From: Pseudomonadota bacterium
GTDB taxonomy: Bacteria > Pseudomonadota > Alphaproteobacteria > Rhodobacterales > Rhodobacteraceae
Direction: 5' to 3'
Length of the DNA stretch: 5,080 nt
Assembly (NCBI GenBank): GCA_027592105.1
Contig: JAQCLA010000192.1
Location: 1-5,080, forward strand
The position numbers and the translations under genes were made by a program. Below, piece by piece: positions 1-5,080 of the stretch. Every line of letters starts with the position of its first letter. Within the stretch, counting starts at the first letter, position 1. Below the pieces are notes generated by a model. That model was given only the letters and a program-made list of their open reading frames with translations. It did not search any database and was not told where the DNA came from.

Positions 1-115
1 CTCCTTCAGTCGATGCCGGCAGCCTACCAGATAACGCCAAAAGCGGCAGGTTTTTCAGACGTTCCTTAAAGATATTTACCCGCCCCTCGCTATTGATGAT
101 CTTAAGACGTTTAAA
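1..115 (-). pseudogene. Relic of a tyrosine recombinase gene (internal fragment)
   Basis: On the minus strand, positions 106 to 65 encode LKIINSEGRVNIFK. This matches MRIINSEGKVNIFN of the complete integrase at 702-1907 (its residues 353-366): 9 of the first 13 residues are identical and the others mostly conservative. I count 31 of 42 bases identical, with several differences at third codon positions, as expected for diverged coding copies rather than chance. Similarity stops after this block: the nucleophile region (RFYAR) that should follow is not recognisable. The reading frame stays open to the window edge. It is also in the same frame as the membrane protein gene just upstream and directly follows its TGA. 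The simplest reading is a truncated remnant of a related, older integrase. A C-terminal extension of the membrane protein lost by a stop mutation is a less likely alternative. Confidence 0.5.
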
Positions 116-697
116 TCATTTCTTCTTGAAGATTCGAACGAACAGAAATGCTATCCCCAAAATAATTGTAAAATACGTTAGTCCAGAACATACCCATTTA
201 GTCATGACAAAATATGAGGAGAGTTTCGCTATGTATGGAGTGATGGTTCCATTGATTAAATACTGCTCAACCAAATATCCTATGGAATAGTTCTCCAGCC
301 AATCAAATATGACTTGAAGAAAAGGAATTAGGTTTGCGATACCAACTTTCCTTGCAGATGCGTTAAGCAACACAGACAACCAAACTGTATACATGACACC
401 ATAAATAAGAGCAAATATAGTGTCCCAAATCAGATTGAAATTTATGTAAGCAGAAAGCATCTTTTCGGTGCGTAATTGAAAAAATATAAAAATGTCAGAT
501 TCTGAAAATCCAAACGTCATTCCAAGAGATTTTATAGTGCTGTTTGGTATTTCGAAGCCATTCGCTTGGCGGGTCATGACCAAGACTAAGTAGGCGCAAA
601 AGATTGCCGTGCAAAGGATTGCCACCTTTAAATTCGACTTCTCATAGAAAAACTGTGAAATGCGTTTCAAGGTGTTAAGCCTCTTGACTTGGTGCAT
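116..697 (-). CDS. Uncharacterised multi-pass membrane protein, coupled to integrase
   Basis: The protein has 193 residues and no function I can assign. The start is the ATG at 697-695, because GGGGAG (710-705) stands 7 nt upstream and the integrase stop is only 4 nt away. A longer reading from 808 would lie inside the integrase gene out of frame and lacks hydrophobic character at its N-terminus. A basic N-terminus (residues 1-24) is followed by likely membrane segments at about 24-42, 87-111, 119-146 (less hydrophobic) and 170-188, then a KKK tail. Notable polar residues lie in or near membrane segments: D92 in LIWDTIFALIYG, and D132, E135 and N136 in FDWLEN. From memory, a D..F...Y segment followed by D.LEN recurs in widespread hypothetical membrane proteins; this is recall, not a search result. 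Base composition is visibly AT-rich compared with the core genes to the right, which fits acquired DNA. No terminator is evident after it. Confidence 0.72.
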   Translation of the reverse strand: MHQVKRLNTLKRISQFFYEKSNLKVAILCTAIFCAYLVLVMTRQANGFEIPNSTIKSLGMTFGFSESDIFIFFQLRTEKMLSAYINFNLIWDTIFALIYGVMYTVWLSVLLNASARKVGIANLIPFLQVIFDWLENYSIGYLVEQYLINGTITPYIAKLSSYFVMTKWVCSGLTYFTIILGIAFLFVRIFKKK

Positions 698-701
698 TCC
701 C

Positions 702-1907
702 TCACTCCCCAAAGCTTTGTAGATTCCGTGCCATCTCCTTCGACAATGGCAGGAACCGTGCGTAGAAGCGCTCGATCTGATCGACCGAGGTCCCAGCATT
801 CTTGGCAAGGTTGAAGATGTTCACCTTTCCCTCGCTGTTGATGATCCTCATACAGATCGCCGTATGGCGCAAGGAATAGAGCGTATGCGCCTTGCCCGTG
901 GGCGTATCCACCTCGATGCCACCATGCCTCAAGACCTCCATGAACAACCTTTGCAGCATTGAAGAGGCGGTCGTGCGGTTCTGATACTGCGGATAGAAGA
1001 TGTAGTCCTCTGGTTTTGCGTCAGGATACCGTTTCAAGATCCGCTCATAGACCGACACAGCCGCTTCCATAGTGTTGGCGGCTCGGTAGCCCGTCTTTCC
1101 ATCTCGAACCGTCACGATCAGACGTCTTGGGTCTTTGGCAATGGTCACATCGCTGTGCTTGATGGCGTAGAGCTCTGACGAGATGGGGCGCACGAATGAA
1201 TGGGTGAGAAACAGGATGAGGTCATACAGTTCCTCGGTGACCACCAGCCCACGGACGGTTAGCCGCTGAGCGATCATCTCTCGCACTGTGCGGAGCAGTT
1301 TCTGGTAATTGTCGTCGTTCTTCGAGACTAGTGGATGAAACCGAAAGAAGGGACGGGGATTGTCCTTCAGCTTCGTCCGGGGCGTCTGAGGCACGATGTC
1401 GATGGCACCCTCATCCCGTGCGATCTTCATCACGTTGCGGAATGCCGCCATCAGCGTGTTCCTGGTGGACGGTGCAAGATCAGGTCGCCGCTTGGTCAGG
1501 TCAGCCAGATACTCCTGATAGGTGTTGGTTCGTATCTGCCTGACATCCTTATCCCCGAAGAATCGCAGCAGCCCCCAATCCTCGTTCTGGACCGCCCAAT
1601 GTAGCGCCTTCATGTATCCATGGCTGCGCTCACCCGTTTGATGCTGCAGGGATGAGCGATGCAGGAGCTTGAGGGCGAAGTACCTGAAGGTGAATTCCTT
1701 CTCGACGGGCTTCTCAGCCTTGAGAAGGGATAGCGCCAGTTCCTGCGCCACCTCACGGGCACGGATGAGGGTGTCTTCGGCAGTCGACTTGACCAGATAC
1801 TTCTTGCGCTTTTTGTCCCAGACCCGAACATACCACATGGACGAGTTGGCGACCCGATAGAGGGATAACCCCTTGTAAAGACGGATAGCCGAGGGTGCCT
1901 TGGTCAT
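702..1907 (-). CDS. Tyrosine recombinase (integrase) of the tRNA-Lys element
   Basis: A 401-residue site-specific recombinase, presumed to insert and excise the element at the tRNA-Lys half-site beside its 5' end. The N-terminal part (about 1-70) has an arm-binding-like segment with WYVRVWDKKRKKYLVK. A core-binding helical domain spans about 90-170, and the catalytic domain about 200-395. Visible catalytic positions are R240 (FVRPISSEL), K271 in GKTG, R347 in YSLRHT, and the nucleophile Y382 in ERFYAR. The usual first His of HxxR is Tyr (Y344), and the position of the usual second His (normally LGH) reads AKNAG; both occur in some phage- and island-type integrases. The start is ATG at 1907, about 85 nt from the tRNA half-site, with only a weak GGGG Shine-Dalgarno. 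No alternative upstream start exists in frame. It heads a two-gene unit with the downstream membrane protein. Length and motifs look complete, so the enzyme is probably functional. Confidence 0.93.
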   Translation of the reverse strand: MTKAPSAIRLYKGLSLYRVANSSMWYVRVWDKKRKKYLVKSTAEDTLIRAREVAQELALSLLKAEKPVEKEFTFRYFALKLLHRSSLQHQTGERSHGYMKALHWAVQNEDWGLLRFFGDKDVRQIRTNTYQEYLADLTKRRPDLAPSTRNTLMAAFRNVMKIARDEGAIDIVPQTPRTKLKDNPRPFFRFHPLVSKNDDNYQKLLRTVREMIAQRLTVRGLVVTEELYDLILFLTHSFVRPISSELYAIKHSDVTIAKDPRRLIVTVRDGKTGYRAANTMEAAVSVYERILKRYPDAKPEDYIFYPQYQNRTTASSMLQRLFMEVLRHGGIEVDTPTGKAHTLYSLRHTAICMRIINSEGKVNIFNLAKNAGTSVDQIERFYARFLPLSKEMARNLQSFGE

Positions 1908-1931
1908 GTGATGAGCCCCAGAAACTCAAAG

Positions 1932-1983
1932 TTATAAACACGACTTATAAACCACCTCTTAACCTATTGAAACTAATAAGTCG
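1932..1983. repeat. Direct and inverted repeats between integrase start and att site
   Basis: This AT-rich stretch carries two direct copies of TTATAAAC (1932-1939 and 1945-1952, 13 bp apart). It also has a perfect 8-bp inverted repeat, CGACTTAT (1941-1948) with ATAAGTCG (1976-1983). It lies between the recombinase start and the tRNA-derived crossover site. That is where arm-type integrase sites, excisionase sites or an autoregulated integrase promoter are normally found. The repeats are seen directly; their role is inferred. On the minus strand TATAAG (1949-1944) could serve as a -10 element, but the -35 (TTTCAA, 1972-1967) matches consensus at only three of six positions, so I do not call a promoter. 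Confidence 0.45.
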
Positions 1984-1991
1984 CAAGATAC

Positions 1992-2036
1992 CTTTTAATC
2001 AATTGGTCACAGGTTCGAATCCTGTCGGGCTCACCA
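1992..2036 (+). other. Attachment site: 3' half of tRNA-Lys(UUU)
   Basis: These 45 bases are a tRNA 3' half. They comprise the anticodon loop CTTTTAA with UUU anticodon (1992-1998), the 3' anticodon strand TCAAT (1999-2003), the variable loop (2004-2008), a complete T arm ACAGG/TTCGAAT/CCTGT (2009-2025), the acceptor 3' strand CGGGCTC (2026-2032), discriminator A and CCA (2034-2036). The bases upstream (GATAC at 1987-1991) cannot pair with the TCAAT strand, and there is no D arm or 5' acceptor strand (GAGCCCG expected), so this is not a tRNA gene. It is the partial copy left at the far end of an element integrated in the 3' end of a tRNA-Lys gene. With this orientation the element lies to the left and the intact tRNA gene should be at its other end, outside the window. 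Confidence 0.85.
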
Positions 2037-2056
2037 GTTTTCCCCATGATTTATGG

Positions 2057-3013
2057 TCAGAATCGCATGCCAGCATCGACGATCTGGCTGACGATCTCGG
2101 TCCGGCTGCGCAGCTGGTTGGGTTGCAGATGCGCGTAGCGCTGCGTCATCGCCGATGACGAATGGCCAAGCAACTCCTGCACCTCGTAAAGGCTAACGCC
2201 ATTATTGATCAGCAAGCTGGCATAGGTATGACGCAAATCGTGGATGCGCACCTCGGGGAGGCCCGCCGCATCGCGGGCTTTGAAATAGGCGATATGGAAC
2301 CCGTTGTAACCGGTGCCGGTGCGCGGGTTAATGAAGATGTAATGCTCCGGCCCCACGGGCTGGCCCAGCTCGCGGGTGCGCGCCTTGGTGTATTCCAACA
2401 CTGCGATCGCCGCCGCACTCAGCATGATCCGGCGCGAGCGGCCATTCTTGGAAATCGGCACCCGCCAATGCCCCGCCACCAGATCCATGTCGCACCATTT
2501 GGCGGTGCGCGCCTCGCTTTTGCGCGCCCCCGTCAGCAATAAGAAGCGGATGAACAGCGCAAGGTAGGGGTGGTTGATCCGGTCGCATTCGCGCAAGAGC
2601 CGCCCAATCTCGGCCTGTGAGAGAAAACGTTGCCGGTAATCGCCCGTGGGCAGCTTGCGCAGGTAGGGGGGCGCAGTGGCCCCTTCGGGCAGCGCGCCCC
2701 AATCGCGCACGGTGCGGAACAGGCGGTTCACCAGAAAGATATGCTTGTTGATCGTGGTGTTCTTCAGCCCCGTCTGCACCTGACGGCGCAGCCATGCGTT
2801 GACGGAAAGCGGCGTCAGATCTGTCCAGCTCAAGGGGCCAAGCGTGTCGCGCAGATGCTTGTCATAGGTCAGCAATGTGTGCCGATGCCCCCGCGTCGTG
2901 GCAGAGACGTGGGGGTAATAATGTTCGTCGAAAAACGCGTTCAACGTCGGGGCCGCCTCGCAAAAGGCGAAGCCGCGAATCACGCTGTCATGCGTTGGTT
3001 CAGACATATCCAC
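2057..3013 (-). CDS. Tyrosine recombinase (integrase), second family
   Basis: A 318-residue phage-type integrase, not closely similar to the one at 702-1907. An N-terminal SAM-like core-binding domain (about 20-115) precedes the catalytic domain (about 130-300). All catalytic residues are present: R164 (TGARKSE), K189 (SKNGR), H258 and R261 (HDLRHTYAS), H284 (LLGHSS) and nucleophile Y293 (QRYAHL). It is therefore probably an active DNA-cleaving recombinase. The start is taken as GTG at 3013 because AAGGGG (3025-3020) lies 6 nt upstream; the ATG at 3007 is the alternative. Its stop is 20 nt past the CCA of the tRNA half-site, the usual position of an integrase beside a tRNA target. It probably belongs to an older element at the same tRNA. 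No cargo gene and no right-hand repeat of the tRNA end accompany it here. Its GC-rich codon use resembles the core genes, suggesting long residence. Confidence 0.93.
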   Translation of the reverse strand: MDMSEPTHDSVIRGFAFCEAAPTLNAFFDEHYYPHVSATTRGHRHTLLTYDKHLRDTLGPLSWTDLTPLSVNAWLRRQVQTGLKNTTINKHIFLVNRLFRTVRDWGALPEGATAPPYLRKLPTGDYRQRFLSQAEIGRLLRECDRINHPYLALFIRFLLLTGARKSEARTAKWCDMDLVAGHWRVPISKNGRSRRIMLSAAAIAVLEYTKARTRELGQPVGPEHYIFINPRTGTGYNGFHIAYFKARDAAGLPEVRIHDLRHTYASLLINNGVSLYEVQELLGHSSSAMTQRYAHLQPNQLRSRTEIVSQIVDAGMRF

Positions 3014-3074
3014 GGCGCACCCCTTTTCGCGTATCGCGCGTCATTCTGTTTTCTTCCGGCTTCTGCTCCGCCAT
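3000..3074 (-). CDS. Possible 24-residue leader ORF overlapping integrase start
   Basis: An ATG at 3074 opens a 24-codon frame whose product is strongly hydrophilic and basic (contains TRDTRKGVRRGYV). Its TGA (3002-3000) overlaps the first codons of the 318-residue integrase in another frame, so its translation could influence integrase initiation. Upstream GGGGGG (3087-3082) is a poor ribosome site at best. No homology is recognised and the frame is short, so it may be chance. It is listed only because its end overlaps the integrase start region. Confidence 0.15.
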   Translation of the reverse strand: MAEQKPEENRMTRDTRKGVRRGYV

Positions 3075-3108
3075 TTTTCGGCCCCCCGAAGCGGTGGATA
3101 AAAACCCA

Positions 3109-3129
3109 CGAGCCATTGCAATCGGCTCG
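3109..3129. repeat. Near-palindrome in the integrase-porin spacer
   Basis: The 6-bp arms CGAGCC (3109-3114) and GGCTCG (3124-3129) pair perfectly. They enclose ATTGCAATC, whose first eight bases are themselves a palindrome. There is no T tract, so it is not an intrinsic terminator. It could be an operator or a cruciform-forming site for either divergent gene; the function is unknown. The rest of the 250-bp spacer (3014-3263) holds no convincing gene. Confidence 0.35.
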
Positions 3130-3203
3130 AAGAGCAGCAGCGGGCGTTGCAGCGCATTTCGAACGACCGATTCCCTATCGTGCATATTTAATACAACGAA
3201 AGA

Positions 3204-3231
3204 GCAAATATAAAAACATTCGCGCAAATAT
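3204..3231. repeat. AT-rich direct repeats upstream of the porin
   Basis: GCAAATAT occurs at 3204-3211 and again at 3224-3231, 20 bp apart (about two helical turns). The second copy sits in an almost symmetrical GCAAATATTCGC (3224-3235). The spacing and AT-rich setting, 30 to 60 bp before the porin start, would suit a regulator-binding site or an UP-like promoter region. TATAAA at 3209-3214 could be a -10, but no good -35 stands upstream, so I leave the promoter uncalled. Confidence 0.3.
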
Positions 3232-3263
3232 TCGCAATAGTATGAAATGCGCATGCTATTGGG

Positions 3264-4115
3264 GTGGAATTGAGAAGCAGTATCTTCGCTACTACTGCCC
3301 TGGTGGCCACGGCGGGTATCGCTGCCGCTGATGTAACCTTGGGCGGCGGTGCGGTTGCCGGCCTCAAGTCCACGGGCGCAGGCGACGCATTCTTGCACTA
3401 TGAAATCGACATCGAGATCAAGGCAGCCGGTGAAACCGACAGCGGCCTGAGCTTCGGCGCGTCGCTCGACATCGACGAAGGCGCGACCGCTGGCCGCGAC
3501 CCCGAAATCTTCGTCTCGGGTGCTTTCGGCACCGTGACCTTGGGTGAAGTTGACATCGCGACCGACGGTCTGGGCCTGCCCGACCTCGGCTTTGACGGCA
3601 TCGGCATGGATGACGACGTCGAAGCACTGCGCAATGCAGGCGCGGCTGACGTGACCTACGCCCACAGCATCGCTGGCATCTCCCTGACGCTGAGCTATGG
3701 CGTTGGTGGCACCACCGTCGTCGACGCCAACGAAGGCGATTTCGGTATCCTGCTCGGCTACAAGTTCGACGCGTTCAGCATCGAAGCTGGCGTTGCGCGT
3801 GACGATGCGACCGGCAACCGCGGCATGGGTGTCGAGCTTGGCTATTCGGCCAACGGCATCAGTGCAAGCGCACTGTGGGCACAGCAAGACCCCGCTGCTG
3901 GCGCTGAAACCTCGGGCTATGGCCTGAACATCGGCTACACCATCGACGCCCTCACCGTCAGCGCAAGCAACGGCGACACCGATGTGGCTGGCGATGCAGA
4001 AGACTACGGCATCGGCTTCAGCTACAACCTCGGTGGCGGTCTGCGCGTTGTTGGCGCTGTCGGCAGCGTCGACAATGCTGACGTGTGGGATCTTGGTCTG
4101 ACCATGTCCTTCTGA
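3264..4115 (+). CDS. Outer-membrane porin (Rhodobacterales type)
   Basis: A beta-barrel general-diffusion porin, presumably a trimer in the outer membrane passing small hydrophilic solutes. The signal peptide is recognisable as RSSIFATTALVATAGIAAA with cleavage before DVTLGG (around residue 22). The mature part consists of short amphipathic beta strands separated by acidic, Gly/Asp-rich loops. It includes PEIFVSGAFGTVTLGEVD (about 76-93), typical of this family, and ends in the C-terminal Phe (LGLTMSF) recognised by the BAM machinery. At 283 residues it is on the small side but apparently a full barrel. The start is uncertain: the frame has no ATG before the signal peptide. GTG at 3264 gives the longest reading and TTG at 3270 gives MRSSIFATTA, closer to family N-termini, yet neither has a properly spaced Shine-Dalgarno. 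A TGA at 3243-3245 closes the frame upstream. The 5' end may have been altered by events in the adjacent integration region. Confidence 0.85.
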   Translation: MELRSSIFATTALVATAGIAAADVTLGGGAVAGLKSTGAGDAFLHYEIDIEIKAAGETDSGLSFGASLDIDEGATAGRDPEIFVSGAFGTVTLGEVDIATDGLGLPDLGFDGIGMDDDVEALRNAGAADVTYAHSIAGISLTLSYGVGGTTVVDANEGDFGILLGYKFDAFSIEAGVARDDATGNRGMGVELGYSANGISASALWAQQDPAAGAETSGYGLNIGYTIDALTVSASNGDTDVAGDAEDYGIGFSYNLGGGLRVVGAVGSVDNADVWDLGLTMSF

Positions 4116-4137
4116 TCCAACCGGATCGCACTTTCGG

Positions 4138-4170
4138 AAAGAGCGGGCCTTGCGCCCGCTCTTTTCTTTT
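4138..4170 (+). terminator. Intrinsic terminator of the porin gene
   Basis: A perfect 11-bp hairpin, AAAGAGCGGGC (4138-4148) with GCCCGCTCTTT (4154-4164), encloses the 5-nt loop CTTGC and runs into TTTTCTTTT (4162-4170). It begins 22 nt after the porin stop and ends 16 nt before yggS. It therefore separates a probably highly expressed porin from yggS, whose promoter would have to overlap this stretch or depend on readthrough. Confidence 0.93.
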
Positions 4171-4186
4171 GGCCTAAGGTGTCCCC

Positions 4187-4840
4187 ATGGGACTGACAGA
4201 TATTCAAAGCCGTATCGAAACTGCCGCCACCGCCGCTGGACGCAAGCCCGAGGATGTGACGCTGATCGCCGTGTCAAAGGTGCAGCCACCCGAACGGGTC
4301 GCGGCCGTGCTGGACGCCGGACAGCGTGTTTTCGGCGAGAATCGCGTGCAGGAGGCAGCGGGCCGCTGGCCCGATTTCCAAGCGCGCTTTTCCGGCATCA
4401 AGCTGCATCTGATCGGGCCGTTGCAGACCAACAAGGCTCGCCAAGCGGTCGAGATGTTCGATGTGATCCACACGCTCGACCGGCCCAAGTTGGCCGAGAC
4501 ATTGGCCCGTCTGGCTGATGAGCGTGGAAGCTGCCCCGATCTTTTCGTGCAGATCAACACCGGGGCCGAGGCGCAAAAGGCCGGTGTTCTGCCGGAAGAC
4601 GCCGATGGGTTCATCGCGCAGGTGCGTGCGCTGGGCCTGCCGCTTGTGGGGGTGATGTGCATCCCCCCGGTCGAGGACGCGCCAAGCCTGCATTTCGCGC
4701 ATTTGGCCAAGATCGCCGCGCGCAACGGGCTGACTGGGCTGTCGATGGGCATGTCGGCCGATTTCGAAAGCGCCATCGCGCTGGGCGCGACCCATGTGCG
4801 CGTGGGTTCTGCGATTTTCGGCGAACGGGCTTACGATTGA
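4187..4840 (+). CDS. yggS: YggS/PLPBP family pyridoxal phosphate homeostasis protein
   Basis: A 217-residue cytosolic PLP-binding protein of the YggS/PROSC family. It has the fold-type III TIM-barrel domain of alanine racemase but no known catalytic role, and it keeps free PLP and amino/keto acid pools balanced. The PLP-linking lysine is K31 (LIAVSKVQP). Other family blocks are FGENRVQEA (49-57), HLIGPLQTNKARQAVE (74-89), QINTGAEAQKAG (122-132), GVMCIPP (155-161) and the phosphate-binding end LSMGMSADFESAIALGATHV (185-204) followed by RVGSAIFGER. Length is normal and nothing is missing. ATG at 4187 is supported by TAAGG 7 nt upstream (4175-4179). It follows the porin terminator directly and ends 3 nt from the convergent L,D-transpeptidase gene. 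The symbol follows the E. coli family name. Confidence 0.95.
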   Translation: MGLTDIQSRIETAATAAGRKPEDVTLIAVSKVQPPERVAAVLDAGQRVFGENRVQEAAGRWPDFQARFSGIKLHLIGPLQTNKARQAVEMFDVIHTLDRPKLAETLARLADERGSCPDLFVQINTGAEAQKAGVLPEDADGFIAQVRALGLPLVGVMCIPPVEDAPSLHFAHLAKIAARNGLTGLSMGMSADFESAIALGATHVRVGSAIFGERAYD

Positions 4841-4843
4841 CGC

Positions 4844-5080
4844 TCAGCGCGCGGCCAAACCTTCTGGCACGACAAGCCGCGTCTGAAATCCGATCCGCGC
4901 CACGATCCAGCGCAGATCCTCGGGATGCAGCGCGATACAGCCCGCCGTCGGATGCCCCGGCCCGCGCCACGCGTGGATAAAGATCGCCGAGCCTGCGTTA
5001 TGCAGCGCGCATGGCCAGTTCCAATCCGTGATCAAAACGATGTCGTAAAGCGGATCGGCGCGGCGCAAGACCTCGTGGCT
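4844..5080 (-). CDS. YkuD-family L,D-transpeptidase, C-terminal part
   Basis: The visible 78 codons are the C-terminal half of a YkuD catalytic domain; the gene starts beyond the right window edge and the frame is open to 5080. The motif is IFIHAWRGPGHPTAGCIAL. His (codon 4975-4973) and the nucleophile Cys (4939-4937) in TAGC correspond to the HxnSxGC signature of the family. SHEVLRRADPLYDIVLITD upstream matches the region before the active site in alphaproteobacterial members. Such enzymes act in the periplasm, making 3-3 peptidoglycan cross-links or attaching proteins to peptide stems; which one applies here cannot be told. The protein stops soon after the domain (LAAR). A TTG at 5068 is an internal codon, not the start. 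The gene converges with yggS across 3 nt, with no terminator between. Confidence 0.9.
   Translation of the reverse strand, partial: SHEVLRRADPLYDIVLITDWNWPCALHNAGSAIFIHAWRGPGHPTAGCIALHPEDLRWIVARIGFQTRLVVPEGLAAR

Noticed and set aside
116..808. Longer version of the membrane protein starting at 808
   Set aside because: The extra 37 codons lie inside the integrase gene out of frame and encode an Arg/Ser/His-rich stretch. The ATG at 697 has a well-spaced Shine-Dalgarno.
1992..2036. A functional tRNA gene
   Set aside because: The 5' half (acceptor strand, D arm, 5' anticodon strand) is absent, and the bases upstream do not pair with the anticodon 3' strand.
3077..3090. Hairpin TTCGG/CCGAA with a CCCC loop as a terminator
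   Set aside because: The T run precedes the stem on the plus strand and there is none after it on the minus strand, so it does not have terminator layout. Both adjacent genes also start rather than end near it.
2630..3331. A 233-codon plus-strand frame spanning the integrase start, the spacer and the porin start
   Set aside because: It overlaps two well-supported genes in other frames, shows no domain and ends inside the porin signal peptide region.
3000..4289. A 429-codon open frame on the minus strand
   Set aside because: It lies opposite the porin and the start of yggS, whose products have clear family motifs. It also runs through the porin terminator, and its translation is low-complexity Ala/Val/Asp, typical of an antisense shadow of GC-rich coding DNA.
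1..5080. CRISPR array, toxin-antitoxin pair or recognisable defence operon
   Set aside because: I saw no regularly spaced repeats and no Cas, nuclease, methylase or toxin motifs. The only unexplained gene is the membrane protein at 116-697.

Overview
The window looks like a piece of an alphaproteobacterial chromosome, most likely Rhodobacterales (roseobacter group). This rests on a GC-rich right half, a short porin of the type common in that order, a YggS protein and a YkuD-type L,D-transpeptidase. The left half (about 1-2036) is accessory DNA and the right half (about 3264-5080) is ordinary core genome. A second integrase gene and an AT-rich spacer lie between them. All assignments come from reading the sequence; no database search was possible.

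Left part, 1-2036: the end of an integrated element, read on the minus strand. A tyrosine recombinase (702-1907) is followed after only 4 nt by a gene for a 193-residue, AT-rich, multi-pass membrane protein of unknown function (116-697). Beyond it, at the window edge, is a short stretch (65-106) clearly homologous to an internal part of the same recombinase, so probably the relic of another integrase. The element ends at 1992-2036 in an exact 3' half of a tRNA-Lys(UUU) gene, from the anticodon loop to CCA, with no 5' half. That is the signature of integration into a tRNA gene. The intact tRNA-Lys gene should lie to the left, outside the window.

Middle, 2037-3263: a second, unrelated tyrosine recombinase (2057-3013, minus strand) with all catalytic residues ends 20 nt from the tRNA 3' end. 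Two recombinases facing one tRNA-derived site suggest stacked integrations at tRNA-Lys. No second copy of the tRNA 3' end is visible between 2037 and 5080, so the right boundary of this older element is lost or outside the window. The spacer 3014-3263 holds a possible leader ORF, a near-palindrome and a small AT-rich repeat, but no convincing gene.

Right part, 3264-5080: an outer-membrane porin (plus strand) with a signal peptide and a terminal Phe but an unusual, ATG-less start; a strong intrinsic terminator; yggS for PLP homeostasis (plus strand); and the C-terminal part of a YkuD L,D-transpeptidase (minus strand), convergent with yggS and cut by the window end.

The most interesting part is the recombinase plus membrane-protein unit next to the tRNA half-site, because the membrane protein is a candidate uncharacterised cargo function. 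Nothing in the window itself shows what it does.
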